Shown: positions 9,062-19,541, counted from the stretch's first letter. The stretch: DNA of 64,000 nucleotides from Shewanella schlegeliana (GCF_016765635.1 NZ_JAESVD010000004.1:310001-374000), one strand, 5' to 3'. Made by a program: numbers and translations. Notes: generated by a model not told the origin, from the letters alone.

Positions 9062-10240
9062 TTAGGCTTTTTGCTCGCTGCTGATGCTTACCGCAGCTTG
9101 CTTCTTAATTTGCATACGCTTACCTAGCCAGACACCTAGGCCAAGCGGTGCGAAGAATACCACCACTAAGAAGAGCACGAAGTATAAGATAAGGCTCTTT
9201 AGCGTCTTAGTGATCTCTTGGAACACCACCTCTACCGTATGCTGAGATAACTGCTCCAAATCGACAGCCGCTGCGGCGCGCTCTCTGGTGACCATCGCCT
9301 CCAGTGCCATACGTTCATTTTTCACCATCAGCTCTAATGCTTGGCGCTCAACCGACAGCTGTCTAAGCTTGTCATCGGTGTCAATGCTAAGCTGCTCTAA
9401 GAGCGGACTTAACTCTCTTCGCATATCGACCGCTAAGGTCTGCATCATCTCAGGGCTCTGTGCCATTAACTGCTGAAACTTGGCCGAAGTGTCGCTGATA
9501 CTCATCAAGGTGCGCTGAATTTCATCGGCGTTAATATTTGAGTGCAGTGCATAAAGCTCCGCCTTCCAGCCTAAAATCTTAGGCATTTGCTCAGCAATCA
9601 TCGCCATTCTATCTGAGATATCACTCATCACTTCCGGTACAGTACCGAAGGTGGTAACAGCATCAAACTCACTAATTTGATGAAATTCAAGCCACTCGGT
9701 AAAGGCTGACTCACGAGCAAAGGCCATATCCTTAATTGGATTCTTAGCCACATATTGCTTCACAAACTCTTGGTTCTTGTCAAAGTTGGCAGCACCAAAC
9801 TTCTTGATAGTACGCTCAAACTGATCACGCAATTTAATGCTGGTATCGATAGCGACCTGCTGCTGTTCGGCAAATAGGTTCTTACCTGCACCACTTTCAA
9901 AGAACTGCGCCATCTGCTCGGTAAACACCCACGTATCGACCATTGCCGCCGTTGGTGAAGCTTGGAAAATAGTATGCTGCAGGTTCTGCTCAGCATTAAT
10001 CTTCCACATTAAGGTATTTGATTGAATCGCAATACTATCAGTATTACGCTCAATCAGATCCGCAGCGCTTTCGACTTGACTGTAGAAAACGGTACTAAAG
10101 TCTCGGCTCAGTACCCGCATATTAAGCTGGTCTTTGGGCAGTGGCTCGATACCACTTTCCAGTTTAACCTCGAGCAGTGAACAAGCACTGGTTAGTATCG
10201 CGACTACAGTCACTATACAAAAGCGAAACAGCGTCTTCAT
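9062..10240 (-). CDS. Coiled-coil lipoprotein with C-terminal membrane helix, function unknown
   Basis: A 392-residue protein I do not recognise as a named family. It has a lipoprotein signal peptide with lipobox LTSAC (Cys about residue 20) and a long helical, Gln/Glu-rich body. A strong coiled coil runs through about residues 270-340 (repeated RQALELMVKNERMALEAM-type heptads). Near the C-terminus there is one transmembrane helix (LYFVLFLVVVFFAPLGLGVWL) followed by a Lys/Arg-rich tail. Lipid at one end and a membrane helix at the other suggests a periplasmic rod anchored twice, perhaps bridging the membranes; that is inference. The ATG at 10240 is preceded by GGAGGAG, which rules out the 27-residue upstream extension. 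Confidence 0.7.
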   Translation of the reverse strand: MKTLFRFCIVTVVAILTSACSLLEVKLESGIEPLPKDQLNMRVLSRDFSTVFYSQVESAADLIERNTDSIAIQSNTLMWKINAEQNLQHTIFQASPTAAMVDTWVFTEQMAQFFESGAGKNLFAEQQQVAIDTSIKLRDQFERTIKKFGAANFDKNQEFVKQYVAKNPIKDMAFARESAFTEWLEFHQISEFDAVTTFGTVPEVMSDISDRMAMIAEQMPKILGWKAELYALHSNINADEIQRTLMSISDTSAKFQQLMAQSPEMMQTLAVDMRRELSPLLEQLSIDTDDKLRQLSVERQALELMVKNERMALEAMVTRERAAAAVDLEQLSQHTVEVVFQEITKTLKSLILYFVLFLVVVFFAPLGLGVWLGKRMQIKKQAAVSISSEQKA

Positions 10241-10485
10241 AACTCCTCCAGAAAACACACAATTCATTGAATATTTGAATAAAAAATATTGGTTGATAAT
10301 TTTAGCATCAGATTTAAACAATACCTATAGCCATATCAACTATGGCTCATTAGCCGGAATTATGAGTCTGCCCTAACGGGTTCGGGATACACACATTCCG
10401 CTCGGTAATATGGTTTCGCTTGTCAGCTAATTCTAGCTAACTTAAAATCTGCCGCAAATTCGAACAACAATAAGATAGCCACCTT

Positions 10486-10737
10486 ATGAAACAATCCCCT
10501 TGTGTGGCCCATTGTGGCCTTAATGATGAAGATTATTGTATGGGGTGTTATCGCCATATCGATGAGATCGTCGGTTGGAGTAATGCCAGTGATGAGCAAA
10601 AAAAGCAGATCTGGCTAAAGCTCGCAGAACGAAAATCACTGATGCAGGGCAGGGAAAACAGTGCCATTTTAAGTCGAGAAAAATGGATAGAAGCTGAACA
10701 AAGGCTAAAGCCTTCAGAGTCAGACGAAGTCAACTAG
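10486..10737 (+). CDS. DUF1289 family protein
   Basis: An 83-residue cytoplasmic protein. The N-terminus carries the DUF1289 pattern SPCVAHCGLN...YCMGCYR, with four cysteines at residues 5, 9, 18 and 21 able to bind a metal ion. This is followed by the conserved R-x-x-DEI-x-x-W and a helix. Function is not established; the Cys arrangement suggests a small zinc or iron protein. It is a single gene with a strong terminator directly behind it. Confidence 0.88.
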   Translation: MKQSPCVAHCGLNDEDYCMGCYRHIDEIVGWSNASDEQKKQIWLKLAERKSLMQGRENSAILSREKWIEAEQRLKPSESDEVN

Positions 10738-10740
10738 ATA

Positions 10741-10771
10741 CAAAAAGAGCCGCTAATGCGGCTCTTTTTTA
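10741..10771 (+). terminator. Bidirectional terminator after DUF1289 gene
   Basis: AAAAAGAGCCGC / GCGGCTCTTTTT with a TAAT loop. A T run is present on both strands, so it can serve both the DUF1289 gene and the convergent HNH gene ending at 10799. Confidence 0.92.
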
Positions 10772-10798
10772 TTCGCTTTTTATAAGAAGCTTGGGGTA

Positions 10799-11161
10799 TT
10801 ACTTCTTCATCATGCTTTTCAAATCGGCAAACGGATTATAAGTCGCCGCTTCTACTTTTGTTTCAGTGGTTGAACCATATTGAATCAGCTCTTCAAACTT
10901 TGAGTGTTCATTGTCATGACAGTAAAGGCACAACAGTTCCCAGTTCGAGCCATCTGATGGATTATTATCGTGGTTATGATCACGATGATGCACCGTCAAC
11001 TCTCTTAGGTTGGCATTGTTAAATTCACGAGTACAGCGGCCACATACCCAGGGGTAAAGCTTAAGTGCCTGTTCGCGATAACCGCCCTCACGCTTAGCTT
11101 TGTACTCTCTGGCCTCTGCCAGTACTTTATCTAACTTACTCTGCCCTTGATTGGTCGACAT
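10799..11161 (-). CDS. yajD: YajD-type HNH nuclease family protein
   Basis: About 120 residues. The core matches the YajD family: YPWVCGRCTREF supplies the first Cys-x2-Cys. TVHHRDHNHDNNP is the HNH beta-beta-alpha metal motif, and LLCLYCHDNEHSK supplies the second Cys-x2-Cys and the final His. Members are predicted single-domain HNH endonucleases, but the biological role of YajD is unknown. An in-frame ATG four codons upstream (11173) is possible; the internal one has a purine-rich stretch just before it. The C-terminal tail (YNPFADLKSMMKK) is a Shewanella-type extension. It converges on the DUF1289 gene. Confidence 0.85.
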   Translation of the reverse strand: MSTNQGQSKLDKVLAEAREYKAKREGGYREQALKLYPWVCGRCTREFNNANLRELTVHHRDHNHDNNPSDGSNWELLCLYCHDNEHSKFEELIQYGSTTETKVEAATYNPFADLKSMMKK

Positions 11162-11251
11162 GATCTTTCTCATTAAAGTTTGTTACCTAGAGCCAATTGT
11201 ATCACTGACTCTAGGGAAGTTTCACCGCAAATTGCTCGCTAATCTAACAGG

Positions 11252-13243
11252 CTAAGAGTTAGTTTCGCTGCCTAAATACTCTGAACTTGATAGATGTAAG
11301 TAGTGTAAGTACTTCTCATACTGTGTTACCACATCCGCCAGAATCTGTTCTTGAGTAAAGCCCATCACATCATAGTGCTGACCGCCATGCTCTAGGAAAA
11401 CTTCGACGCGGTAGTATTCGTTATCACTGTCACCATCACCATTGCTAACATCACTTTCTAACGGATTAGAGATGGTATAGGCACGAATACGCAGGCCATA
11501 CACAAAGTCATTGTGCTCTTCGCTGTGGACCACGAAACGAATGCGATTATCGAAGTTTAAGATCTCTGCCGAAATCGAGCGACTTAAGAAGCTCTCACAC
11601 ACTTTCGATAAAGCAGGCTGCGCCACTTTATCAAGGAAGTCCTGTGCTTCTTGCTGACTTGGGTGAGACAACAATACGTCAATATGCGACTCCCAGCTTA
11701 CGTTAGTCTTAGTGAACTGCACGCTAGTATTGTGTGATTGTACGCTGTTGATCTTTAACCAGTCATCCTTTAGCGCAATATACAGACCAAAACACATCAG
11801 TAGCATAACAATCAAGAAAGGTAACGCACTGGCAATTGCCGCCGTCTGTAGCGCCTGTAAGCCACCCGCTAATAACAATACTGACGCCACAACACCTTGC
11901 ATTAGAGCCCAGAAAATACGCTGCCATACTGGCGCATCATGATCACCACCCGACGTTAGGTTATCGATTACCAATGAACCTGAGTCAGATGAGGTCACAA
12001 AGAAAGTCACTACCAAACACAGTGCAATTGTCGAAAACAGTGTCGAGAATGGCATATGCTCAAAGAACACGAACAGTGCTACTGAAACATCTTCTGAAAC
12101 GGCATCAGAAAGATAGGTTCCACCATTAGAGATCACATCGATAGCGCTGTTACCAAAGCCTGTCATCCAAAGGAAGGTTAGTGCTGACGGAACAAATAAT
12201 ACGCCGACGAGGAATTCACGAATTGTACGACCACGAGAAACTCGAGCGATAAAGGTACCGACGAATGGAGACCATGAGATCCACCACCCCCAATAAAGTA
12301 GCGTCCAACCACCTATCCAATCGTTCTTTTGCTCGTACGCGTATAGGTTAAACGTCTTACCAACGATATCACTTAAATAGGCACCGGTGTTCTGTACGAA
12401 AGCTTGTAGCAGTTCAACGGTAGGACCAAATATTAAGACAAATACTAACAACAACACCGCAAGGATCAGGTTAAGCTCACTTAGACGCTTAACCCCATTA
12501 TCTAGGCCTGAAAATACCGATATTGTGGCAATACCACAGACACCGATAATCAAACAAACTTGTACCGTTGCACTAACAGGCACATCTAACAGGTAGTTCA
12601 ATCCAGAGTTAAGCTGGAATACACCAAAGCCTAGCGATGTCGCAACACCAAACATGGTGCCGAGAACCGCAAACGTATCGACGGCATGACCAATTGGGCC
12701 ATAGATCTTTTCACCGATTAATGGATACAAGGCACTTCTTGGTAGTAGGGGTAGCTTATGGCGATAAGAGAAATACGCCAAGCTCAAGGCAACCACAGCA
12801 TAGATAGCCCATGCATGAATACCCCAGTGGAAGAAGGTGATCTTCATGGCATCTTTTGCCGCCTGAATGGTCAAAGGATCGGCATCAGGTGGAGCCATGT
12901 AGTGCATCACAGGTTCAGCCACACCGAAGAACATCAAACCAATACCCATGCCTGCAGAGAACAGCATAGCGATCCAGCTCTTATAGGTGTAGTCGGGTTC
13001 AGCGTGATCAGGGCCTAGCTTGATATCACCAAAACGGCTAACCATCACGAAGATGATAAAAATGAGAAAGACAGCCACACCTAAGATGTAAAGCCAACCA
13101 GCTTTAAGCTCAAACCAGGATTGCGCCGTTTTGAAAATATCTTGTGATTGAGTGGGCCAAACAGCACAAACAAACACCATTAAGGTAATTAAAATTACCG
13201 AGGAGAAAAATACAGGTGGATTAATACTCGATTTTATCGACAT
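11252..13243 (-). CDS. BCCT family betaine/choline/carnitine transporter
   Basis: A 663-residue inner-membrane transporter with about twelve membrane helices. Recognisable BCCT elements are FSAGMGIGLMFFGVAEP near residue 95, FHWGIHAWAIYA, the Trp-rich segment WTLLYWGWWISWSPFVG near residue 325, and VTSSDSGS near residue 420. These form the substrate site for quaternary ammonium compounds. About 150 soluble residues follow the last helix, as in BetT-type members where the cytoplasmic C-terminus senses osmotic stress. Substrate (choline, betaine or other) cannot be read from sequence. The ATG at 13243 has GCGGTAA upstream; an upstream in-frame ATG adds nine residues. No partner genes are beside it. 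Confidence 0.92.
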   Translation of the reverse strand: MSIKSSINPPVFFSSVILITLMVFVCAVWPTQSQDIFKTAQSWFELKAGWLYILGVAVFLIFIIFVMVSRFGDIKLGPDHAEPDYTYKSWIAMLFSAGMGIGLMFFGVAEPVMHYMAPPDADPLTIQAAKDAMKITFFHWGIHAWAIYAVVALSLAYFSYRHKLPLLPRSALYPLIGEKIYGPIGHAVDTFAVLGTMFGVATSLGFGVFQLNSGLNYLLDVPVSATVQVCLIIGVCGIATISVFSGLDNGVKRLSELNLILAVLLLVFVLIFGPTVELLQAFVQNTGAYLSDIVGKTFNLYAYEQKNDWIGGWTLLYWGWWISWSPFVGTFIARVSRGRTIREFLVGVLFVPSALTFLWMTGFGNSAIDVISNGGTYLSDAVSEDVSVALFVFFEHMPFSTLFSTIALCLVVTFFVTSSDSGSLVIDNLTSGGDHDAPVWQRIFWALMQGVVASVLLLAGGLQALQTAAIASALPFLIVMLLMCFGLYIALKDDWLKINSVQSHNTSVQFTKTNVSWESHIDVLLSHPSQQEAQDFLDKVAQPALSKVCESFLSRSISAEILNFDNRIRFVVHSEEHNDFVYGLRIRAYTISNPLESDVSNGDGDSDNEYYRVEVFLEHGGQHYDVMGFTQEQILADVVTQYEKYLHYLHLSSSEYLGSETNS

Positions 13244-13817
13244 ATAGTTACCGCGATCAATGAAGTACACACAATAATTCTAGCCCTGCCTAGGTCGGCA
13301 AGCCACAAATTAGCGGTGTATCAGTTAATAATAAGAATACACTGACGGGGTTATTTTTTTATAGTTAAACCCGTTAATGATACTCACCTTAAGAATGTTT
13401 ATAAAACCTAGAGGCTTATCTTGAATATAGATGAGACTTTTGATTAATTAACATCTAACACCCATCATGGTAAATAATGGCTTAGGCTTATGTATCTCAA
13501 GCTAATAAAAGATAAGCACTTACTTACACTGAAAGGCACATAAATCACATTGAATAGCCCAACACCGGAACGCCGAATGTCGGCTTGGTTCAGCTATTTA
13601 ATAGGATTTAGCTCACAGGTTATAACAACACAATTTTCACTTGCACTATACATTATTTCCCGAGTTATTGTTTTCGTCTAGATCCAAAAAACAAAAAAAG
13701 CAGCTTATCGCTGCTTTTTTGTATAACTTAAATCAACATTTAGTAAAAAGTGTGAACTCCATCTCGACGCCATTTTTTTAACATTTAAACAAATAAAAAA
13801 CAGAAGTTCTAAATAAA
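13244..13817. other. 575-bp intergenic region between BCCT gene and phoU
   Basis: AT-rich and without a convincing reading frame. It holds the promoter region of the BCCT gene at its left side and the terminator of the pst operon at 13690-13722. I see nothing else that can be named. Confidence 0.6.
13690..13722 (-). terminator. Terminator of the pst-phoU operon
   Basis: AAAAAAAGCAGC / GCTGCTTTTTT with a TTATC loop, T runs on both strands. It lies about 95 bp past the phoU stop. Confidence 0.85.
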
Positions 13818-14531
13818 CTAACGCTTTAGATCTTTTTCCATCTCTTCATAGGAGATATGGCGTACATCTTTACCCTTAACATAGTAAATAATGTACTCAC
13901 AAATATTCTGACAACGGTCTCCAACGCGCTCAACGGCACGAGCAGCCCAAAGCACATCAAGTACTTCTGGAATCGAGCGCGGATCCGCCATCATATAGGT
14001 CATCAACTGTCGAATAATGCCTTCATACTCTTTATCCAACTTAGCGTCTTCTTTATGAAGCTCTAACGCGACATCGGCATCCATACGCGCCAATGCATCG
14101 AGGGTTGCATGTAAGGTACGCGTAGCATGACGTCCCATATTTTCGATACTCACCAACAATGGCTGCTGATTCTTAGAGCGCTTATCCATCGCCGCCTTAG
14201 CAATCTTTACACAGGCATCGCCAATACGTTCAAGATCAGTAATCGTCTTAGAGATAGCCAATACTAAGCGTAAATCACTCGCCGCAGGCTGACGCTTGGC
14301 TATGATGCGCGTACACTCTTCGTCAATAGCCACTTCCATGCCATTAACCTTGTGATCGCCCTCAATCACCTTTTGGGCAAGTTCGGCATCCAACGCACTT
14401 AAGGCATCGAGTGACTGCTCAAGCTGACGTTCAACCAAGCCGCCCATAGCCAATACACGGTTACGAATGTCATCAAGCTCAGCGTTAAACTGACCAGAGA
14501 TATGTCTATTTAAATTTATGTTTTCCATCAT
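13818..14531 (-). CDS. phoU: PhoU, phosphate signalling and transport regulator
   Basis: A 237-residue all-helical cytoplasmic protein made of two PhoU repeats (about residues 15-110 and 120-215). Each holds the metal-binding E/D-x-x-x-D pattern ([30 protein letters not shown]). PhoU links the PstSCAB transporter to the PhoR kinase, restraining the Pho response and phosphate influx when phosphate is plentiful. It is the last gene of the operon, 17 bp after pstB, and is followed by a strong terminator. Two successive ATGs start the frame. Confidence 0.95.
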   Translation of the reverse strand: MMENINLNRHISGQFNAELDDIRNRVLAMGGLVERQLEQSLDALSALDAELAQKVIEGDHKVNGMEVAIDEECTRIIAKRQPAASDLRLVLAISKTITDLERIGDACVKIAKAAMDKRSKNQQPLLVSIENMGRHATRTLHATLDALARMDADVALELHKEDAKLDKEYEGIIRQLMTYMMADPRSIPEVLDVLWAARAVERVGDRCQNICEYIIYYVKGKDVRHISYEEMEKDLKR

Positions 14532-14548
14532 TGTCGATCCTATCTCTA

Positions 14549-15367
14549 TTAACCGTAACGGCCAGTAATGTAATCTTCGGTCTTCTTCTGCCGAGGTGTG
14601 GTAAAGATGGTGTTGGTATCGGCATATTCAATCAGCTCACCCATATACATAAATGCCGTCTGATCCGACACACGTGCAGCCTGCTGCATGTTATGGGTCA
14701 CAATGACCACGGTATATTTTGATTTAAGTTCGGTAATTAACTCTTCAATAGTCAATGTTGAGATAGGATCCAGCGCCGAGGTGGGTTCATCAAGTAACAG
14801 TACTTCAGGCTCAATCGCAATGGCACGAGCAATCACCAAACGCTGCTGCTGACCACCCGATAAGCCGAAGGCATTATCATGTAGCCTGTCCTTAACCTCA
14901 TCCCAAATCGCGGCGCCGCGCAGTGAACGCTCTGCTGCATCATCGAGTTCACGACGATTATTCACACCTTGAAGGCGCAAACCGTAGACCACATTCTCAT
15001 AGATAGACTTAGGGAAAGGGTTTGGGCGCTGAAACACCATGCCTACGTTACGACGCAGTGCTGCAACATCGACTCTTTTGTCGTAAATATTCTGACCGTG
15101 AAGCAATATCTCACCATCGATGTGACAGTTATCGACTAAATCATTCATACGGTTAATGCAGCGCAGCAATGTCGATTTACCACAACCGCTTGGGCCAATA
15201 AATGCGGTGACCTTTTTCTTAGGGATCTTCATCGACACATCAAATAGTGCCTGTTTGTCACCATATTTAAGATCTAAGTTACGGATCTCTAACGCTGTTT
15301 CTTCGCTGGTTAAATTTTCTAGGTCTAGCATATCCGTCTTCATTACCGATTGATCTATTGAAATCAT
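14549..15367 (-). CDS. pstB: PstB, phosphate ABC transporter ATP-binding subunit
   Basis: A 272-residue ATPase powering phosphate import. Walker A is GPSGCGKST near residue 58. The Q-loop is [11 protein letters not shown], a PstB-specific sequence. The signature is LSGGQQQR, and Walker [13 protein letters not shown] with the H-loop VTHNMQQA follow. Length is usual once an N-terminal leader of about 25 residues is allowed. A GGAAAG ribosome site precedes the ATG at 15367. It lies 31 bp from pstA and 17 bp from phoU, so one transcript is expected. Confidence 0.96.
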   Translation of the reverse strand: MISIDQSVMKTDMLDLENLTSEETALEIRNLDLKYGDKQALFDVSMKIPKKKVTAFIGPSGCGKSTLLRCINRMNDLVDNCHIDGEILLHGQNIYDKRVDVAALRRNVGMVFQRPNPFPKSIYENVVYGLRLQGVNNRRELDDAAERSLRGAAIWDEVKDRLHDNAFGLSGGQQQRLVIARAIAIEPEVLLLDEPTSALDPISTLTIEELITELKSKYTVVIVTHNMQQAARVSDQTAFMYMGELIEYADTNTIFTTPRQKKTEDYITGRYG

Positions 15368-15398
15368 GTTCTTTCCTACTGCTTAGGATAATCGTCAA

Positions 15399-17051
15399 TT
15401 AATGCTCAAGCGAACGATATTTTTCGCGTAAGTGGTTTCGTACACCAATGGCAGTTAAATTAAGCGCCACAATTACCGAGACCAAAAGAAATGAAGTGGC
15501 GTATACCAAGGGGCGCGCCGCTTCTACATTAGGACTTTGAAAGCCTACATCATAGATGTGAAAACCTAAGTGCATGAACTTACGTTCTAGGTGCACAAAT
15601 GGGAAGTTCATGTCAATTGGCAGTGTCGGCGCAAGCTTTACCACGCCAACCAACATCAAGGGCGCAACCTCACCCGCTGCACGCGCAACCGCTAAAATCA
15701 AACCGGTCATAATTGCTGGACTCGCCATAGGAATGATAATGCGCCATAAGGTTTCGGCTTTGGTTGCCCCCAATGCCAAACTACCTTGACGAACCGAACT
15801 TGGAATACGGCTCAATCCCTCCTCCGTTGATACAATCACTACCGGTAAAGTCAAAATGGCTAGGGTCAAAGCTGACCAAATTACACCAGGCGAGCCAAAC
15901 GTTGGTGCAGGTAATGCTTCAGGGTAGAAGAGCTGATCTAAGGTGCCACCAAACATATAGACGAAGAAGCCTAGACCGAACACACCGTAAACAATCGACG
16001 GGACACCCGCTAAGTTGATCACCGCGATACGGATCATCTTAGTGACCGGGCCTTTCTTAGCATATTCGTGTAGATAGATAGCCGCGACAACCCCAAATGG
16101 TGTCACGATAACCGCCATCAGCATCACCATAAAAACGGTACCGAAAATCGCAGGAAATACTCCCCCTTCGGTATTGGCTTCACGTGGGTCATCACTGACA
16201 AATTTACCTACACCAATAAACCATTGACCGACTTTACCTAACAAACTTAGGCGGTTGGCATAGGTCACATCCAAAAGTGTATCTAACTTTAATACCACCT
16301 CTTCGCCGCGCATATCGCGGATAATGACCGAGTCTCTTGCCGCCTCGTTCTTTAGTGCGAAAAACTCTTTTTCGACCAACTGATATTCTGCATTTAATTT
16401 GGCGCGTTCTGCTTCTATTTCAGTCTTACGGCTCTCAGTTAACGCGTTATCTAACTCGTAACGACGAGACTTTAAACGCAGGTTTTCAAGCTCATAGTTA
16501 ATCGAGCCAATAGCACCTTTTTGTAGCGCTAATGCCCTATCGTTAAGCTCGACTGCGCGTTCAATATAGGCCTGAAAATCCGCTTCAATATTTTGCGATG
16601 TTAAACGCACGCCATCTTCGATGATCGCTACAGGGTAACCATAGAAGTCACCATTTTTACTGCGCTCGATAACGGCAATATTTTTTGGCTGACTTCGTGA
16701 AATAATATTGGTTGCCAAAATCCAGCGAAAATCTAGGCTAACAAACTCACGGTTACCCGTTTTAATAAGGTAGCGCGTCACCGTTTCACCGACTTGGGTA
16801 TCAAACTTATGTCCCGCAGCTAACAAGCGCTCAGTCGGCACCTCCTCCTTATCGTAAACCTCACCAATTAAGGTATAACGTTCGCCCTGTTGATTCTTCA
16901 TCTCCCATTGATAGATGTCGGCAGGCCAAAAGTAACTCAGGCCGCGCCAGGCAATCAGTAACAACAGCCCTAGCACCGCAATCAAACACACGCTTACCGC
17001 ACCGCTGGTCATCCAAATCCAAGGAGAGCCAGATTTAAACCACTTACCCAT
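15399..17051 (-). CDS. pstA: PstA, phosphate ABC transporter permease (long form)
   Basis: A 550-residue permease, nearly twice the length of E. coli PstA. After the first membrane helix (about residues 13-35) comes an inserted extracytoplasmic region of about 230 residues. It contains a Glu/Arg/Lys-rich coiled coil (ENLRLKSRRYELDNALTESR and onwards). The standard PstA core follows from about residue 300, with the permease loop STEEGLSRIPSSVRQGSLAL-type EAA motif that contacts PstB. The extended form is common in marine gammaproteobacteria. The insertion presumably faces the periplasm; its role is unknown. There is a 102-bp gap after pstC with no hairpin that I can see. Confidence 0.94.
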   Translation of the reverse strand: MGKWFKSGSPWIWMTSGAVSVCLIAVLGLLLLIAWRGLSYFWPADIYQWEMKNQQGERYTLIGEVYDKEEVPTERLLAAGHKFDTQVGETVTRYLIKTGNREFVSLDFRWILATNIISRSQPKNIAVIERSKNGDFYGYPVAIIEDGVRLTSQNIEADFQAYIERAVELNDRALALQKGAIGSINYELENLRLKSRRYELDNALTESRKTEIEAERAKLNAEYQLVEKEFFALKNEAARDSVIIRDMRGEEVVLKLDTLLDVTYANRLSLLGKVGQWFIGVGKFVSDDPREANTEGGVFPAIFGTVFMVMLMAVIVTPFGVVAAIYLHEYAKKGPVTKMIRIAVINLAGVPSIVYGVFGLGFFVYMFGGTLDQLFYPEALPAPTFGSPGVIWSALTLAILTLPVVIVSTEEGLSRIPSSVRQGSLALGATKAETLWRIIIPMASPAIMTGLILAVARAAGEVAPLMLVGVVKLAPTLPIDMNFPFVHLERKFMHLGFHIYDVGFQSPNVEAARPLVYATSFLLVSVIVALNLTAIGVRNHLREKYRSLEH

Positions 17052-17153
17052 TAACAGAACCTCTTATGGTGGCTGGTGAACTGGTATTGATGAAACTCAT
17101 GTTTGAAGAATCCATAGTTAACGTCATTTTCTTATCATCCATAACTATCGGCT

Positions 17154-19409
17154 TTACAGCGAGCTGTAACGTTCACGTAGGCGCTGCCTAACCACCTCTG
17201 CAATCGTATTGAAGAGGAAGGTGAAGATAAATAGCACGAAGGCGGCCAAGAACAACACTCGGTAATGGGAGCTGCCGATAGCCGACTCTGGCATCTCTAC
17301 TGCAATGTTTGCAGCGAGCGTTCGCATACCTTCGAACACGCTCCACTCCATAATCGCAGTATTACCTGTCGCCATGAGTACAATCATGGTCTCCCCCACC
17401 GCGCGGCCAAGCCCCATCATCACCGCAGAGAAAATCCCCGGACTTGCCGTTAGCAGCACCACACGGGTTAGGGTCTGCCACGTCGTAGCACCCAGTGCCA
17501 AGCTACCGTTTGAAAGATGACGCGGCACTGAAAACACCGCATCTTCAGCAATAGAGAAGATGGTAGGAATAACCGCAAAGCCCATGGCAATGCCCACAAC
17601 CAAAGCGTTACGCTGGTCAAAAGTAATGCCGAGTTCGTTGGTAATAAACATACGTGTATCACCATCAAATAGTGCAAGCTCAAGCGTTGGGCTAATCGCA
17701 AACGAGAACCAACCAACGAAGACTATCACAGGTAGCAACATCAACTCTTGATAGGTATCCGGTAGACGCTGCTTCCACTTTCCTGGCAACTTGTACCAAG
17801 CAAATGCAGTGGTCAGAATCGAGACAGGCAGTAACACCAGTAGGGTCATGATCCCTGGCAAGTTATCTTCTATCAGTGGTGCTAGCCAAAGACCGGCTAA
17901 GAAACCCAGAATCACCGTTGGCAGCGCCTCCATGATCTCGATAGTCGGCTTAACGATGGCGCGGACCTTAGGCGACATAAAATAAGCGGTATACACGGCG
18001 CCAGCTATTGCCAGCGGGGTGGCAAACAACATGGCATAAAGGGCTGCTTTCATGGTACCAAACGCAAGTGGCATCAGACTCAGCTTAGCTTCGAAATCAT
18101 CTGAACCAGACGTCGACTGCCACACATACTTAGGCTCAGGATAACCTTCGTACCACACCTTCTGCCACATCGCACTCCACGACACTTCAGGGTGAGTATT
18201 GGAGACGCTAAATAGATTAAGTTTACCATCGGCTTCGACGACCAAGGCATTTGAGCGCGGGCTAAAACCAACCGTACCAGGGTTTGTTAATCCCATATTC
18301 TCTGAAAACAGCTCTTTTTCACTGGTGGTATACAGCAGGCTCAGCTCACCCTCACTGGTAATTGTCACGAAGGTTTTACGATAAAACTCCGAAGCGACGC
18401 TTTGAATATCACCATCTAGCTTAAAGTTGCGGATCTCTTGATATTGCCGACCATGCTCGCCATTGACCTGAAAGTATTGCTGCACTAAGCCTGAGTCATA
18501 GCTAACAAGTAATGAACTTGCACCCGCTAAAAGACTGACATTGGTTACCTTGGCTTGGGCGCGGGACAGAGGCAGAACCTGACTTAAGTTCACCTCCTCT
18601 GCGTCACGGATATCGTAGATAAATAACTTGTTATCAGAACTTAAAATTAACTGGCGCTGATCAGGTGTCATCAATTGCTGCTGAACGTTAACCGGTGAGT
18701 CTGGAATAATGCTGCTGTAAGCAAGCCACTCCACCTCTTCGGTCATCATGTTTTCCTCGCCCTCTTGGCGAGACAGGTGCCAAACTTTATCGTCGGTTTG
18801 ATAGACGAAACTCATTTTGTCGCTGCTGTAATCAAATACTAAATGATTCAAAGCGCGCCCTTGAGGATCGACCATTAATGCTTGGTTACCGTTAGGGAAA
18901 CGTAACTTTGGCGTAATTAACCTTTGGTTATCTGGATAAGTGACGCCAAACTCAACACCTGCGACAATCACTTCACCATTACTTAGACCAAGCGCAAAGC
19001 GTTGCTCGCTGGCTACCGCCGACGCACTACTAACGACATGAACACCCGCAGGCGTGTTGATCTGCTCGGTTCTTAATAACTGAGAGGTTTGAGTATCATA
19101 AAAATCGACCTTACCCAACTGTGATACTCGGTACATAATCGCGTTCTGCTCATCAGTGCCCACCATGAGTGCAGGCATGGTGTCATGAAATTCAGCACTA
19201 ATAACCGGCGTAACTTCTGCGCTATCGAAGATAGGCTTAATCACATACAGTAGATAAAAGAAGATCAAGATCAGCGCAACAAACACCATGGTTCCGCCCA
19301 CTGTCACCCCAATTTGGGCAGCCTTATCCTTGATAGCTCTACGTGTAGAACCATTATTGATCAATAGGCTTTTTGCAGCAGTTCCAGGCTGAGAGACCTG
19401 AGTTTCCAT
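17154..19409 (-). CDS. pstC: PstC, phosphate ABC transporter permease (long form)
   Basis: A 751-residue permease against roughly 320 in E. coli. One membrane helix near residues 33-58 is followed by an inserted region of about 370 residues, beta-rich and resembling a WD/beta-propeller fold, probably periplasmic. The PstC membrane core starts near residue 455, with the EAA-type loop SVPRHLSNGSLALGATTWQT near residue 635 that docks on PstB. It is the first gene of the operon. A Pho-box-like repeat lies about 133-150 bp upstream. No pstS, phoB or phoR is present in the window, so the phosphate-binding protein must be encoded elsewhere. Confidence 0.94.
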   Translation of the reverse strand: METQVSQPGTAAKSLLINNGSTRRAIKDKAAQIGVTVGGTMVFVALILIFFYLLYVIKPIFDSAEVTPVISAEFHDTMPALMVGTDEQNAIMYRVSQLGKVDFYDTQTSQLLRTEQINTPAGVHVVSSASAVASEQRFALGLSNGEVIVAGVEFGVTYPDNQRLITPKLRFPNGNQALMVDPQGRALNHLVFDYSSDKMSFVYQTDDKVWHLSRQEGEENMMTEEVEWLAYSSIIPDSPVNVQQQLMTPDQRQLILSSDNKLFIYDIRDAEEVNLSQVLPLSRAQAKVTNVSLLAGASSLLVSYDSGLVQQYFQVNGEHGRQYQEIRNFKLDGDIQSVASEFYRKTFVTITSEGELSLLYTTSEKELFSENMGLTNPGTVGFSPRSNALVVEADGKLNLFSVSNTHPEVSWSAMWQKVWYEGYPEPKYVWQSTSGSDDFEAKLSLMPLAFGTMKAALYAMLFATPLAIAGAVYTAYFMSPKVRAIVKPTIEIMEALPTVILGFLAGLWLAPLIEDNLPGIMTLLVLLPVSILTTAFAWYKLPGKWKQRLPDTYQELMLLPVIVFVGWFSFAISPTLELALFDGDTRMFITNELGITFDQRNALVVGIAMGFAVIPTIFSIAEDAVFSVPRHLSNGSLALGATTWQTLTRVVLLTASPGIFSAVMMGLGRAVGETMIVLMATGNTAIMEWSVFEGMRTLAANIAVEMPESAIGSSHYRVLFLAAFVLFIFTFLFNTIAEVVRQRLRERYSSL

Positions 19410-19541
19410 TAAGAACCTCGATTATTCTTTAGCCAGTTAAAGTTTAACTGGGATTGTATTAACGATTATGCTAACACTAAGGTTTAGTGAGTTTTCCTAG
19501 AACGAATTCCAAGCACGCGTATTTTAATGTGGTGCCATTAT

